From positions 1,240,001 to 1,304,000 of the forward strand of contig NC_065910.1 of NCBI RefSeq assembly GCF_905147045.1: a DNA stretch of 64,000 nt, written 5' to 3'. This stretch comes from Nymphalis io. Lineage: Eukaryota > Arthropoda > Insecta > Lepidoptera > Nymphalidae. The notes under the pieces are model-generated. The model ran no database searches and was not told where the DNA came from. It saw only the letters and a program-made list of their open reading frames with translations. Below are positions 10,250 to 22,672 of this stretch, in pieces. A program made the translations under genes and the position numbers. The number at the start of each line of letters is the position of its first letter. Positions within the stretch are counted from its first letter, which is position 1.

Positions 10250-12820
10250 CAGAGTTTGGCCGGCTTTTCAAGGAGGTACGTCGTTTATTTCGACTACCAT
10301 AAACTATGACCTTTAATTAAGAACTTACTAGTGATAGGCGATGCAAGCACGTTTAGTAGGTTAATATTGATTTTGTTCAAGAACATTTCTTTGTAGAGTG
10401 TTCTGGTTGGAAGAGTAAGTGAACTAGTGTAATGAAGTCTTAATATCGTAGAGGCCTTTGGTGTATGTTGACGATGCAAATATTAATTATATTGTACAAT
10501 GTAACTCATTATCATTACTCTGTTTGTAACTCATTCTTAGGTAACTGCATATTATGCCTGTCTCTTTCTCACACCAAGTTTTGGACTCCCCAAAATCAAT
10601 ACATCCATGTTGGAGTAAAGAATTTCAGTAACAAAAATATACCTACAACAAAACTAAAAAACGTGTATTGAGGCTTCTTTGGTCCTTAAATTTAGGAATT
10701 ATTCTCCTATCAATTACTTAGTAAAGATTGAATACTCGAAGGACTTGACAAATAGAGATATTTTTCGAAGTACTTTTTAGCAATATATTTCGTTGGTTCT
10801 ACACGGAAATTCCATAGCTATCTAAAGAGTCTCCAATATAGGCAGTATGCCTATCACTTGAGTTTGACTTGTTTGAATAAAAAGCTTAGCTCGGTCATAT
10901 CTCCTTGGTCTCTTGTCCATTCTATTGACACTATCCACAAAGAAATTAATTAAATAAAAAAAACTATCCATCCGCGCAATTATTTTTAATAACAATTGAA
11001 ACCACTGCAACGTAACAGTATCTGATACGAAAGGTTACAAATCCCGAATTTTATATTCTCCCTTCCAAGATAAGTTTCTTGAAAGAACGCGACATATCTT
11101 TATTTGGACGTGCCGATAAAAAAATAATGTCCGACATTAAGGGAGGGCTTAATTTAAATATTTTTGACGCATCCCACCTCCCTCTCGCTCTCGAGGTGAA
11201 TTTATATTTACATTCCTTACATTGGTTACAATAAGTCACTCGGCCACGAAGGGTAATGCTTTTTTAAGTGAACCCAAGTCGAATTTCGTTCGGGTTTTTT
11301 ATAGATTGTAAGGACATTACAGTCACGGTCCATTAGTTCGATCGAGTTTTTATGGTAAAGTTTGAACGATTCGATTTTGAATGGACATTGATACGTTTTA
11401 TTGTGAAATTATTGCTTTATAAAAAGGGTTAAGAGTTGTTTTATTTTTTTAATACTAGAAGGCGATTAAGTAGCTTTACAAAATTTAAATCAAAATTAAA
11501 ATATTATTTACTCAAGCAATTTGCAATTGTTACTGTAAAATATTAAATGAAATTTAAAGCTAATAAAATCTACATATCAATCTAGATTCTGCAAAAAAAC
11601 TCAGAAGTTACTCCTTTCCATCAGGTTACACCATGTTAATTAAATACAATTAAATATTATTTAGCCACGATTTTAATTATATATTCATAGTCTTTTAGCG
11701 AATAATAAAACTTCTTTATTAATATTTTATTAACATAAGATTTTAATCCAAAGGCCAAGCCAAGAAATTTTATGTAGAAACTTATTTGTCGTCAAATATT
11801 TAATTACTTTCTGTTACGTTAATTAATTATTTCTTTAAGAACTTAGCAACTCAATTCGAATTCAGTATACACGCATATACATAAGATAAAATTCTGTTAA
11901 TTAAAATTGACAACGAAAAGACCTTATTACCTGAATCATAACAGCTATAATGCGTCAAAATCATTAGCTCCATGTGAGGCATCCCATACAATCTGATTTA
12001 TTGTATTTTTTCTGTATTATTTTAAATTAGGCGCTATCTCGTCGACTCGGTTAAATGGGATTCTGTGGATTGACTAATGTGTTTTTAACAAATGTCGTTA
12101 CTAGTTAGTGTATCAAAGATATCCTTGAATAGTTAAGATGAATTATACAAACCGTTACGAAACGAATATATAAATAAATATATGTATATATAATATTTCA
12201 TTGTATATTGATACTATCTTTTGAAAAGATTGCGTTTATTTATGAATGGAGTTTGTACAAAGAGATGTGTTGCACATAAGTACTGCGTGTTTCGGTTTCT
12301 ATGCCGAATTTACTGGCATGTACTCAGTTTTATCTTAAAGAAAAGACGATACCAAAAAAAAAAAAACAAGTTTCAATGTACGAGTAACTTTTCTCTTAAT
12401 TTCGCGATTTTGTTTCTTTATTAAAGACTTATTTCCCATAGTTATTACGTTAGGAAAATTATGTGGCGCTAGCAATATTCCGCCATATGTGTGTATGTGT
12501 GTGTGTACATAAACATACTGTAGTTTAAAAGTGTATTCGAATAAGCTGTAAACCTTGTCCGTAATAGTAAATATCTTTTAACTCTGGGGTGTTGTATGTT
12601 TCTTTATTAATAAACATTTATTATTTTATATAAATGAAAGAATGAAATTGATAAGTATTTTCTTTTGTTTTATTTATAAAGATATTTAAATGTACATGTA
12701 ACATTTTACTGTTGTATTGTTAGGGATATTAATCGCTTCTTATATTGCCAAGACGTTGTCAAACAAAATAAATTGCTGCGTTAGGACAAACTTACCATTT
12801 ATACAAAATGAAAGACTACG
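10250..12820. other. Intergenic, nothing recognised
   Basis: About 2.5 kb of AT-rich sequence downstream of the SVWC-like gene. Short ORFs are scattered and not protein-like. No dispersed repeat was recognised. Confidence 0.5.
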
Positions 12821-12827
12821 AAGTTGT

Positions 12828-12833
12828 TTTATT
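12828..12833 (-). terminator. Candidate poly(A) signal of the SVWC-like gene
   Basis: AATAAA on the minus strand, about 185 nt after the stop codon at 13016. It is the first canonical hexamer I see downstream of the last coding exon. Confidence 0.4.
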
Positions 12834-13015
12834 TGTCGGTATTATTAAGTTTCTACCAAAGGAATATATGTATTATTATAAAAATATCATAAATTATAAT
12901 ACATTATTATTTTTATCATGACTTCAAATAGACATTCTTATCCTATATTTTTTTAATGAACGCACCCAACGTATTAAGACGGTAAATAAAAAAGGCTTAA
13001 TTAGTAACGGGCTTA

Positions 13016-13106
13016 TCAACTGTTTATCCTTCGTGGGCAGCACGCGGGATACGGCTCTGTTTCGTTGCCCACACTGAAGTAACCGGGCTCCAGGCTCGAC
13101 TCGCAC
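13016..13106 (-). CDS. SVWC-like gene, exon 3 (C-terminal cysteines)
   Basis: The acceptor TTTATTTTTTTAAG precedes 13106. With the AT left over from exon 2, the first base completes ATG; 29 codons and TGA (13018-13016) follow. The peptide CESSLEPGYFSVGNETEP continues YPACCPRRINS. Its C...YPxCCP pattern is that of the second half of an SVWC domain, and it is GC-richer than its surroundings. The exon is too short to be obvious by ORF length; the support is phase, acceptor and motif together. Confidence 0.65.
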
Positions 13107-16100
13107 CTTAAAAAAATAAATGTTTTTGAGCTTGATTCTTTTAAAAAAAAAATAGATTGGTTTTTTTTCTCTCTATTTAACTGAAATTCTAATAAGGTTA
13201 CACTTATAATAACAATATGATAATACGTATGGGTGTGATCAAGGTGATTTATTTTATAGCTTAGAAAAATATTAGTCATGTATTTTCTATGGATTATTCT
13301 GAAAAATATGTTTTTGTATCGTGTATGCTATTGGTCAAAATCATATTCTAAAATTTGATCCTTATAATAGATAATTATGTCTGATATGCTTCTTGATATT
13401 ATAAATCTGTTGTAATTAATTAATTATTTATTAAGTCTTTATTGCACTCAATTTACAAATATTATAAAAGAACTATGCAGAGACAGCCTTCCTTCCTAAA
13501 TAGGTCCCACTTACGGTGATATCTCCTAAGCTACCTCTACTCAGAATTAAGGCGAACTGAAATCGGGCATAGTGTGTACTTACAATTAACTTAAGAAACA
13601 CATAAAATAATTAGAAACTTCAGAATAATATGTAATATATGAGCAATAGATATACCTACATACATACTCTTATATATGTACTTCTAAAATATGTACTGTG
13701 TAAAATAAGTACTCTTTTAATGGGAATGTCAAATGAGCAGTTACTTTTACTTTTATTTTTACTTTTGATTAAAAATCGTAATGTTTCTGTTGATGGCGTT
13801 TAAAATCGCAGATTAGAATTTCACAAAAAAAAAAATGAAAAAAAAAATGCATATTCAGCAGGAATAATAGCAATTTTCACATTTTCGTTCTTATAATTAA
13901 TTGTTGTTATTATAGTCAATTTCACACATCTTTCTGAAATTTCAAGATCGGATTTTAACGGCAATCTTCGAGAACATTCTAAAAGAATAACTCTATTGTT
14001 TCTTATAAGGATCACATGTCTCAAATATCTATCCTGCATGATAAAAACTGTTCTTGTTTAGACTTAAAAAAATATTTGGTAGTTTTTGTTTAAAAAAAAA
14101 AACAATGATAAAACACTCCGAGTAACATCTGTCTAGACAAAGGGTCGACATTCCAATGTTTTTTTGGCGCTAATTTGTCAAGTTTTTCAAACCAGCCGCT
14201 TTTAATGTCATTGCGTAAGATTTGTCATCTTAAAAAGTTTTTTATTTGCTACGAGTTTTTAAGAATTATAAGGAATTTATTTAAAGAGAGTTTTTTGTTA
14301 CGAAGATACTTTTTCATAGTTATCGTTGTACAACTAACTATTTTAAACATACAACAATTATATTGCTAATTTCGTAAACTTATTCACTTAATTAGTTTTT
14401 ATGTGCCTAATTAGCCTGTAGAATATAATAAGTTTTGGAAAATGTTGCTAGCATTTTTTATAACTACTACTACTACTGGTGGTAGGGCTTTGTGCAAGCT
14501 CGTCTGGGTAGGTACCACCCACTCATCAGATATTCTACCGCAAAACAGCAATACTTGATATTGTTGTGTTCCGGTTTGAAGGGTGAGTGAGCCAGTGTAA
14601 TTACAGGCACAAGGGACATAAAATCTTAGTTCCCAAGGTTGGTGGCGCATTGGATATGTAAGCGATGGTTGACATTTCTTACAATGCCAATGTCTAAGAG
14701 CGTTGGTGACCACTTACCATCAGGTGGCCCATATGCTCGTCCGCCTTCCTTTTCTATAAAAAAAAAAAAAAATAAATAACTTCTTTCTTCAAATATTAAC
14801 AATTTTTGATTTAGATTTGTATATACTTATTTATGTAGTTAACTATGTACTATCTCTATTAGTACTATCTGTAAAAGATTTTTACACTGTATTTTACGAG
14901 CGTGCATGCCAGTTGCTGTTTTTTTTTTAGTCTTTGAAGTTAACGAACTTTGTAAGGTTCTAAAACTAAGTATGAAAACGTAACGCGTATTGTAATTAAA
15001 ACGGCTAAGATAATAACAACGTTATTTTAATGTCGAAAGAATAACAAGGGCAGATAGACATCTAAGTATGCCCTGGAGTAATATCAAATTTTATCGTGTA
15101 CTGTTTTGAAAATTATTTAAATTACCTTATATAATGTATAGGTTAGGTAGGCTAAAGGTAGGTAGGCTATTAAAGGCTATATACATATTATTCTAGTAAA
15201 CTAAAATATGTTTGTTTAAAAATATTTAAATACCTATATTATATCTTATAATATTAAGTAAACAATTCTTTTATACAAAAATTTTTGAAAAAAAATCGGC
15301 ACAAAATTTGTCTAGATAGGGTTTTGTTTTTTAAAACAAACAAAACATTTTTCTATAACTAATTATGAGTGTCGAGTGAAACTCGGTCGCCCGGTCGCTA
15401 CTCATATATAATGTAACTTATAACGAAATACGTTTAGTTGCTACGTTTAAATAAATAGTTTTATTTAAAAACTTACAATGGCAGAAGCTCACGTAAGGAA
15501 ATCGAAAGAGAACCTTGGGCACGATTTCTTAAACATGTACATGTTTAGAGTCGTGATGGTTTGCATTTTTATGACCCCAAATTATCGATACGTCATTTTT
15601 ATTAAAACGAAGTTCCTTATCGCACGTTATACTTTAGGAGTTAAGTGTAAGAGGAAGATAAGTGTAAGACTTCGATTGTCACGACTCTTTTGCTATATCT
15701 GAGTTTGTGTGTGTACAAGTGAATGTCTATGGATAGGTATCTATAACTGAGTGTAGATTTGTCGTGTGTAATTATCGCGTCAGCTGTAATTTACAATTCG
15801 TAATAATAAAATGTTTATTTTTATATGTTTAAAAAGAATATCAATTAATTTCACACATTTGCAATTTTTTATTTTTTCACTCACATGCTGTTATTTCATT
15901 GTGTGCGTTATTTAATACACGAAGTATAGCGAAAGGAACTGTCCAAGCAGGACTCATACGAAATCTCTCGTTATTTTATTATTTATTTTTATTATTAATT
16001 TTAAAATTGACGAAATGACGAGCCGGTTGGCGTGGTTGGTAGATACTTGCCTTTCACGCCGAAGGTTATGGGTTCGATTCCCACCCAGGACAGACATTTG

Positions 16101-19100
16101 TATGCATGAACATGTATGTTTGTCCTGAGTCTGGGTGTAATATGTATTTACAAAAAAAAAGTAGTATATGTAGTATATCAATTGTCTGGTTTCCATAGCA
16201 CAAGCTTTGTACAAGCTTAATTTGGGATCAGATGACTGTGTGTGAAAAATGTCCCAGGATATTATTATTATTAATAATAATAATATTAGTCAGACCATTA
16301 TCTATACAATATGAGTTTATTTTACTTACATTGTTTTTTCGATATAAGTTTCGTACGTTTCGCCCCCTGATGTTTTGTCACGAACTTCATTATCACTGAC
16401 GTCATAAACATCTCGTTTACTTCGTGTCAAATCGTCTAATTTAATAACTTTACCGACTTTTTCCAATTTCAATGTTTTTCTCAAAGACAACGGTTTCAAG
16501 ATTTTTGATTTTTCTAACATATTCGCTTTAACTTCATCCAGTATTTTTTCAGATAGCGGTTCAGTTTGCCATTCTGGTAATTCTTTGTTCTTAGTTTTAG
16601 TGTCGTCTGTTCTTACTTCAACTTGCTCATCGTATTTGCCTTGTAATTCATCTGGATTTGCAATTATAGCGGTACGCGGCTCTTGAGCTGCATATGGTCC
16701 ATAGTAAGGTTGCAGATATTGTTTATTTCTATTGTAAGAATTTAATTGAGCCCAAGGGTAATTGCTGTAGTAATAACTAGCTGGATTGGTGAAATTATGA
16801 TGTACATAAGAGAATGGATAAGGAAGCATCATAGGTTGTATCGCAGATGATTTCTTATATAACTCTAGGTTGTTATTAACGAAAGGATTATACCAAACTG
16901 GAACGAGTGAATTTTCACCTATGTTATCTTTATTACACGGTAACGATTCTTGACGACTGTTCTGTTTTGATTTATATGGATTATGTAAATACGATAACGT
17001 TCTATGAAAGCTTGATGTTGGATAGTAATACGGTAATTTTTGGAACTCACTCTCTTGTAGCGGTCTCTTGACGTATGAGTCAGGGTATAAATAAGGGTAA
17101 GCTGTTTGTACAATATTGGTTCCTTCTGTTTTTAATTCAACTGGTTTATGTTTACCGTTATTGTGATGTAGCGGCTCATACCAATACGATATTGAATCTT
17201 TTCGGGTTTGAGATGGTATTTGCTTTTTAATCTCATCAGTCTTGCTGTTCACAGTATCTTTGTCCATTCTTTCGGTTACTACTATATCTAATTCTTTGTG
17301 AATTTCTTGCGCTACATTGTATATTTCAACTATAGCTTCTAAATCGCTTTTTTTGATCGTATGAAGTATATCAGTAATCTTTTGAATTTCTGCTTCAGTT
17401 AAATATCTATCTGTGACTTCAGACTTGTTATTTTTTAACTCTTCTTTTAATTCATTCATTTTATTATCTAAATTCCTATGAAATACTGGTGTTTTTTCCG
17501 GGTCTATCTTTTTGATGATGATAGAATTATCACTCGGACTTACAGACATATCGTCGTTGTTCGAAATAGTGTATTCATCTTTCAATTGTTGAGATGTTAT
17601 GTTTATTGTTATGGGTACATATTCGGTTTCAGTTAAATTCTTCTTTCTAAGCTTACAAGTATAATTACCACAAAATGTCTCTGATCGCCAAGTCGAGTTA
17701 ACCGGGTAAAGTTTTTTCGTATCCGGATCCTGGCAGTATAACCCTGAAACGTAAATGGAATTAATTATTTGAATATTTTCAAATAAAGAATACATTTTGA
17801 AATACGAACTTAAATTGTCATTTTCGATAAAAGATACGTCATTACAAATGACAAGTTAATTTGTTAAAATCCAATGTGACGTTAACGGAATTATCTGTTT
17901 ATGTTCACAAATTAAATATTTATTGTATATCTTAGTCAATAGGCTTAAAACAATAAAATTTTCTTAAAAGAGTTTTTATTTTAATATAAAGTATTAATTA
18001 TAAACCCTAAGGACTGCATTGCCGTGCTATCATAGATATGCTAGTTATTTTAAGCCTTAAACGATTATAAAAACAATACATTAACGTCAAAGCAAGACAA
18101 ATAAATAAATAGCCATGTGTTGTACGAAATATTTTTCTATAAATAGTTCGAGTCGATATCGCAAATAAATCAGCACTGACAAAATATTTTGTGCTATCTT
18201 ATATTAATTGAATATCCCAAAATGAAGAAGAACTATCGTAATTCGACAAAGATAAATTGTAATTAATTCTATTGCAATGAAATATTATATAGACATAGGC
18301 TAACCATGATTGTAGAGACAATCTATCCATCTATCTAAATGTAATAAATCTCTAACAGACTACCTCTGAACATGAAATGATTCTCAAACTAATTGATATT
18401 TGTGGTCATTGTTATTGATATGGACCAAACAAAATTACAACAACATCACTAAACTAATTGTAATTGAATTTGGCATTGGGTTAACCTGGGCCATAGATCA
18501 GATATGTATTTTAATTACGGGTTATATGAATAAAATAATGACGTCAGACAAAGTCGAGTTGAAAAGCTAACAACAGTAGCAGCAGTTCCTGATACGAGTA
18601 AACAGACGTACAAAAGATCGTGTATAGTGGCTTAGTATTAAATTGTAATTACATTACACATTGCTGCATTCGCTATAATTTTAAAATGTCCGTTTGTCCA
18701 TCGCTTTGTAGTAAATCAGGATATACGATATAAGATGGCTTCCTGTATGCATGATTAGGCAAAATGAATGGACGATTCATCAGTTATTTTGCCACCAAAA
18801 TCAATACTTGCTTTAATATAGCTATGGTCAGTGAGCCAAAGAAATTACACCTACATATATTCTATAATTGATGATATATTAACGATTGACAGGTCTAGTT
18901 TGATCTTTCGGTACCAGCGTCTATTGTGAATAAATTACTACTTCCAACGGAGGGCCTAATCGCTAGAATGCAAAATTTAAAATTTAAAACCAAAAATTCT
19001 ACGAAACCTCCTATTGTAAAAATAAAAAGTTTAGTTAGCCTGTTAATGTCTCACCGCTGGGCTAAGGCCTCCTCGCCTTTTCAGGAGAAGATTTGGAGCG

Positions 19101-19368
19101 TATTACACCATGGTACTACAATGCGGTTTTCTGGATTCACATGTAAGAGATTCTTCACCGACCATGAGATGAATAATAAACACAAATTAAGCAAATGAAA
19201 ATTCACTCAATCTTCGGTTAAGATTGGGTTGGATAACTAGAACTCCCGTCAGACCTTAAACGAACCTTTGAAATATTAGCGAGTTATAAACATACCCTTT
19301 ATATATGGTGTTCCATAAACAATTTGCATCAACACAAACAAACCACATATAATGTAATAATCCGCCAT
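13016..19368 (-). CDS. Secreted protein with a split SVWC-like domain (three exons)
   Basis: The join of 19368-19296, 17743-16330 and 13106-13016 totals 1578 nt, giving 525 residues plus stop, with both junctions in frame. Residues 1-19 form a signal peptide ending VYG. An SVWC-like N-terminal half follows: C28, W43, C49, C54 in GLYC, NSTW, FCGNYTC. Residues about 115-190 are charged and helical. Residues about 210-390 are Tyr/Pro/Asn-rich, with two WYxP-type motifs followed by Asn runs. A furin-like RSKR lies at 465-468. The C-terminus supplies C497 and the C518-C519-P-R-R end typical of this fold. Insect SVWC proteins are small secreted proteins, some linked to antiviral or nutritional responses; this one is far longer because of the insert between the domain halves. 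The SVWC label is my reading of cysteine spacing, and the function is unknown. Introns contain SINE A, B and D copies. Confidence 0.72.
13423..13690 (-). repeat. Dispersed repeat I, probable LINE/SINE 3' end, in intron 2
   Basis: It shares CTTTATTGCACTCAATTTAC, a GCAGAGACAGCCTTCC-type block, a CTTACGGTGATATCTC block, ATCGGGCATAG and the end ACATACATACTCTTA with 33826-34090. On the minus strand the element ends in an AAAT-type tail after GCAATAAAG, as retroposon 3' ends do. The family is not identified. Confidence 0.55.
14473..14774 (+). mobile_element. SINE B (Bm1-like), full length, in intron 2
   Basis: The best copy in the window: GGTGGTAGGGCTTTGTGCAA, GTCTGGGTAGGTACCACCCA, TGTTCCGGTTTGAAGGGTGA, AATTACAGGCACAAGGGACA, CCACTTACCATCAGGTGGCC, CTCGTCCGCCTTCC, then a run of A at 14759-14772. 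The 100-residue minus-strand ORF across it is a by-product. Confidence 0.9.
14800..16010. other. Intron 2 interior, nothing recognised
   Basis: AT-rich intronic sequence. A plus-strand 74-codon ORF at 15478-15702 has no family resemblance that I can see. Confidence 0.4.
16018..16285 (+). mobile_element. SINE D (tRNA-headed) with (ATT)n tail
   Basis: The tRNA-like head GCCGGTTGGCGTGGTTGGTA includes a perfect box B GGTTCGATTCC at 16071-16081. A body follows with GGACAGACATTTGTATGCAT, TCTGGTTTCCATAGCACAAG and CTTAATTTGGGATCAGATG. It ends ATGTCCCAGGAT plus ATT repeats. A second copy is at 33418-33682 on the minus strand. It sits just inside intron 2, close to the exon 2 donor. Confidence 0.8.
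16330..17743 (-). CDS. SVWC-like gene, exon 2 (large)
   Basis: The acceptor TTCCATTTACGTTTCAG precedes 17743. The exon is 1414 nt, open throughout, and encodes residues 25 to about 496. It ends AAT, directly followed by the strong donor GTAAGTAAAA (16329 downward). If the donor is not used, the next codon is TAA (16328-16326), so an unspliced message would stop at residue 496 and lose the C-terminal cysteines. An AATAAA also lies just after that TAA. Confidence 0.8.
17744..19295 (-). other. Intron 1 of the SVWC-like gene
   Basis: It begins GTATGTTTAT and ends TTTACGTTTCAG in minus-strand sense. It contains a diverged SINE A piece at 19038-19250 (minus). The remainder is AT-rich with nothing recognised. 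Confidence 0.6.
19038..19250 (-). repeat. SINE A, diverged copy in intron 1
   Basis: Plus-strand landmarks TCACCGCTGGGCTAAGGCCT, GGAGAAGATTTGGAGC and ACACAAATTAAGCA match SINE A in reverse orientation. The head is decayed. Confidence 0.6.
19296..19368 (-). CDS. SVWC-like gene, exon 1 (signal peptide)
   Basis: The ATG at 19368-19366 opens 24 codons plus one base. The product is a hydrophobic leader (IICGLFVLMQIVYG) ending TPYIK. The exon ends at G19296, followed by the donor GTATGTTTAT. Phase 1 matches the acceptor at 17745-17744, which completes a Gly codon. Confidence 0.7.
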
Positions 19369-19905
19369 TTTAGAATTCGATAGCTACGTCAGGTTATAAT
19401 TGAAGGCGAATGGTAACTGCAGAGGTGTCGGTTTGTCATATTGTTATGATTTAAACGTGTCTCGTCATACAGCGCTTCTCAATATTTTTTATTAGTAACT
19501 GATTTTCTTTTATTATTAGGATTTTAATGATTTCAATGAATTCTTTATGACAGAACGATGAAACATCTTAATGAATTTTTGGATGTAAGGTGAGTATTTT
19601 TTATGAAAGCCGTATTTTGTTAACAGTTTTGAATCGTCACTTTGGTAAAAAACTTTTGTAGTTGTTGTTATGTATTATATAACAATATTATAACAGTATG
19701 TAGTTACTTTAAAATATCGATCGATACATTAAATTATATAAGTCAATAAAAAACAATTAAAATTAAGTCTTCCAAAAACAATATCGAAATATACGAGTAC
19801 TTTAGTTAAGTGGGGTAATTGTAATTTCAAAAGATTAAAGAAATTTATATTTACCATCAGGATCGGCAAGATACTTAACAGTTATAATTAAATAATGTAA
19901 TAGTA

Positions 19906-20238
19906 ATGTCCTCCAGATTCGGCCACGGCGGCCAATCTCAAGAGAGATTAGCCAACTACGCAGCAGATATTATAAGTGCACAAATGTGTGCGCAAACACA
20001 GGTGTACTCTCTCTTCTTTCACTCACATAATCCGATGGGACGGCAATACGACACGACTGGAAAGAATTCAGGCGCAGGACCAACGGCTTTACGTGCTTTT
20101 CGAGACGGGAGTATACACACTTCCAAGTTCCACACTCCGGGATGCTACTGAGAATTTTCTGACAGAAAAACCCAATAACTTGTTATTGGCCCGACATGGG
20201 AATTGAACTCAGGACCACTAGACCAACGAGGCAGTCAT
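19906..20238 (-). mobile_element. SINE C, near full length with a deletion in the head
   Basis: Conserved C-family 3' end (GTCCTCCAGATTCGGCCACG in plus sense) and body. Near 20215 the usual spacer between box B and box A is missing, so the head is shortened. A possible 8-bp TSD TAATAGTA lies at 19898-19905 and 20243-20250. Confidence 0.75.
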
Positions 20239-20585
20239 AGTATAATAGTATCGCATAGGTATAATAATTAAAAGTACTATCTCAAACTTTATACCGAATT
20301 GAAGGGATGCCTTCAATTCACCGTCACTCACAATGAACCACTGATTGGTGTTAAACGATGTTATGACTAAGTTTACCCAAAACTTGCTTAACTAGTTAAA
20401 AGTTAAATATAGAATTCAACGAAATATATAAATTCTAAACCTTCTACATTATATGTTTGAAACTTAATTTGGAGTATTTCAAAGTTGAGAGGAACAAACG
20501 TGACACATTTGAAGTTGGTAGGCTTTAAACTTCTAGAGATTTCTTAATGTTTGCGATGACATACGATTATTATGATACATATATA

Positions 20586-20775
20586 TATGCGCCACCAACT
20601 TTGGGAACTAAGATTTTATGTCCCTTGTGCCTGTAATTACACCCACAGGTGAGGGTTCACTCACCCTTCAAACCGGAGCACAACAGTATCAAGTACTGCT
20701 GTTTTGCGGTAGAATGACTGATGAGTGGGTGGTAGCTGCCCAAACGAGCTTGCATAAAGCCCTACCACAAGTAGG
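20586..20775 (-). repeat. SINE B fragment
   Basis: GCGCCACCAACTTTGGGAAC through CACAACAGTATCAAGTACTG to AAAGCCCTACCACAAGTA. The 3' third of the element (left end on plus) is absent. Confidence 0.75.
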
Positions 20776-20954
20776 TATGCATCATAGTAATTAAAAATAT
20801 GATTTATTAATGTTCTATATTCAAAAGTGTTTTCCACATAAAATATATCATATGCGTATAAATAGCTATAAATCAGTAATATGCTTCGTAGAATAATATA
20901 GTAATATATAAGTGTATATACTCTTGGAGATGAGGTTTATATCAGTAGTGCTAT

Positions 20955-21190
20955 TCTGTAAGGATAAACTCGAAACACACCGCAGAAAACGGTCGTGAAG
21001 TGTCAGAAAGGGATGTGACATTGAACGAAATAATCACAGTAGCATGCGCAAGCGATCACGTTACTCCCATCGAACAGACGAAGTGGATACCGCTGGTTTT
21101 TAGTGGATATTTTGGCTCATTTGTGGTGAATCTAACATAACCCCTATATCATGTGGAGGAAACGCGCAAATGCGTTTTTCTTTTAAGAAA
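20955..21190 (+). repeat. Repeat H, LINE 3'-end-like, copy 1
   Basis: Shares GTGGATACCGCTGGTTTTTA, then a GTGAATCTAACATAACCCC block, then GTGGAGGAAACGCGCAAATG and CGTTTTTC followed by an A-run, with copies at 60770-60955 (plus) and 61445-61655 (minus). The terminal AAACGC...GCGTTT forms a short hairpin before the A-tail, as in non-LTR 3' UTRs. No coding part is present. Confidence 0.5.
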
Positions 21191-21840
21191 AAAAAATACT
21201 TTTTATACCTAACGCGAAGCTTTGCGCGAAAACTCGTACGATATTTGTTTATTATTTAAAAATGTTTTTTTTAATTGCAACACTATAGAATGCAATAAAG
21301 CACTCTATATTGGCGAGATTAATATATGGCAGTAAATTAAAGCGAACACTGTCACCATGTGCTGTAAACCATATTACAAAGGTTGAGAGCCGCTTTGTCG
21401 AGTAATTTGCGAACGTGTTGTAATTCGATATTAATAATCGGAACTTACTACACGCGTATCACTGATTAATCAAATTATTTAAGATAATATAATAATTAAG
21501 AATAAATAGTATAATATATAACAATAACATTATATTTAAAATAAATTAAGCTATTTAATATTGATTTTATAATCCAATCAAAGTAGGCAATTTGGGTTCT
21601 ATTATCGACTGTGTCGAGTTAATGGGAACATTTCGGTCGAATATTATTTTATTGTAATATAATTGATTGTTCGACGTTTGAAAGCCGCTGATAACATTAA
21701 CAAACGTGACATAATTCGACGCTCATAATCAAATACAACAGGCTACATTCCGCTTACAGATTATATTTTTTTTACATAAAACGTATGGCAGTTATTTTAT
21801 TGTAATTATTTTTATTATTGTAAAAATTTATAAGATAATT
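21190..21840. other. Intergenic, nothing recognised
   Basis: AT-rich sequence with no supported feature. Confidence 0.4.
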
Positions 21841-21841
21841 T

Positions 21842-22100
21842 TGAGTAAGCCAGTGCTTAGCATGAGGGTTAAACATAGTTCCCAAGATTGAAGTCGCATT
21901 GGTGATGTAATCTTTACAGTACCAATGTCTATGGGGCGCATTTATCATCTGGTGCCCATGTGACAGTCTGCCATTTGTTTTAATATTAAGTGAAGCCTAA
22001 CTTCTGTCTAAGAGTATATTATTTGTAAGAAAAATACAACGATGCTTGTTTTCACTTGGTGGAAGGGTTTTGTGCAAGCCCATAAGACGCCACCTACATT
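21842..22100 (+). repeat. SINE B fragments
   Basis: 21842-21975 carries GTAAGCCAGTG, TAGTTCCCAAGATTG and CCAATGTCTATGGGGC from the second half of SINE B. 22058-22100 carries the first bases of another copy (GGTGGAAGGGTTTTGTGCAA). Both are diverged. Confidence 0.5.
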
Positions 22101-22317
22101 TTATTATTATTATTTATTTATACCTTTAAATGGCCGTGCGTTGCGTTACATTTTTCCTTAGTTTTATCCATGCACTCCGTAAACAAAAAATACACAAGCA
22201 ACTTATGAAATGAAATACTTGATACTACAATTATACTAATTCTACATTCGTTATTTCTAGCTTTCTATTAATATGAACTTCGCTTTCTATGTAATCGCTT
22301 CATTCCTTTGCAACTAC

Positions 22318-22490
22318 AAATACCGGCTACTTATAAAATATTTTATCGCTCAACAGCAATCGTTTGTATTGCCGTATAATGGTTTGAATGGCGAGTGAGT
22401 TTAGTATTTACATGCTCAAGGGACATTAGTTGGTGCCGCATTAACGGTATGCTTATATAATGATTAATGAGTTTTATAATGCCTTGCACT
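22318..22490 (+). repeat. SINE B, strongly diverged
   Basis: Remnants ACCGGCTACTTATAAAAT, CAACAGCAATCG, TGGTTTGAATGGCGAGTGAG and CTCAAGGGACATTAGTTGGT keep the order of SINE B landmarks. Confidence 0.4.
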
Positions 22491-22565
22491 GTTTGAGAGA
22501 CTATGGAACTCAAACTCACACTACATTACATAATTATGTATGTATTCTATATATGTGCTTCCGTA

Positions 22566-22672
22566 ACAGCCTGTGAATATCCCACTGCTGGGCTAAAGGC
22601 CTCCTCTCCTCTTTTTGAGGAGAAGGTTTGGAGCTTATTCCACCACGCTGCTCCAATGCGGGTTGGTGGAAA
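22566..22672 (-). repeat. SINE A, 3' fragment
   Basis: AACAGCCTGTGAATATCCCA to CCAATGCGGGTTGGTGGA, very close to the family consensus. The copy stops there, so in sense it is 5'-truncated. Confidence 0.8.

Noticed and set aside
14411..14713. 100-codon minus-strand ORF
   Set aside because: It reads through SINE B (14473-14774); similar frames occur in other copies of the family.
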